Shown: in pieces, positions 13,024 to 13,024 of the stretch
Layout: each line of letters opens with the position of its first letter
How positions within the stretch are numbered: the stretch's first letter is position 1
Assembly (NCBI GenBank): GCA_051657745.1
Contig: JBOFLG010000031.1
Location: forward strand, 1 to 13,024
Length of the DNA stretch: 13,024 nucleotides
Source of the DNA: JBOFLG01 sp051657745
GTDB taxonomy: Bacteria; Actinomycetota; Actinomycetes; Actinomycetales; Dermatophilaceae
Direction: 5' to 3'
Made by a program: the position numbers and the translations under genes
The notes under the pieces: generated by a model
The model's database searches: none
What the model was told of the DNA's origin: nothing
What the model saw: only the letters and a program-made list of their open reading frames with translations

Positions 13024-13024
13024 C

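Noticed and set aside
1..13024. Promoters, terminators, tRNA or rRNA genes, transposase genes or terminal inverted repeats
   Set aside because: None was seen, and the unbroken coding frame leaves no intergenic space for them.

Overview
The window lies entirely inside one giant protein-coding gene on the minus strand. Dividing the plus strand into triplets from base 1 and reading their complements backwards gives 4,341 consecutive codons (13023 down to 1) without a stop. Neither the true start nor the stop is in the window. No intergenic space, RNA gene, promoter, terminator, CRISPR array, insertion sequence or second gene was found. High G+C, strong G/C preference at third codon positions in most of the frame and very long open shadow frames on both strands point to a high-GC actinomycete (Streptomyces-, Micromonospora- or Frankia-like). 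The genus cannot be told from this piece.

The predicted protein (numbered here from the ATG at 13021-13023, only a reference point) is modular. Block 1 (residues 1-1800, 13023-7624) is a chain of six beta-rich modules, 1A-1F, separated by low-complexity linkers. It ends in a degenerate caspase-like domain (about 1829-1934, 7539-7222) in which the Cys is Ser and the His is lost. An acidic Ser/Pro/Thr/Asp linker of about 340 residues with two families of direct repeats follows (7026-6004). Next comes a second caspase-like domain (6000-5641) with an intact His2356-Gly...Ala-Cys2398 pair, and then a Pro/Arg/Ala-rich linker. Block 2 (residues 2612-4290, 5190-154) appears to repeat modules A-F in the same order. 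The last 40 residues (120-1) look like the start of a third caspase-like domain, also without the His. By eye this is an ancient tandem duplication of a unit of about 2,500 residues.

Only three cysteines occur in 4,341 residues, and one is the presumed nucleophile. This suggests an exported protein. The best overall reading is a giant secreted actinobacterial protein related to polymorphic-toxin or 'lonely Cys domain' giants. Its single intact protease-like domain could cut the acidic linker or the protein itself. The frame, repeats and motif positions are seen directly. The family assignment, autoprocessing and export are inferences, since the N-terminal export region and any C-terminal effector lie outside the window.
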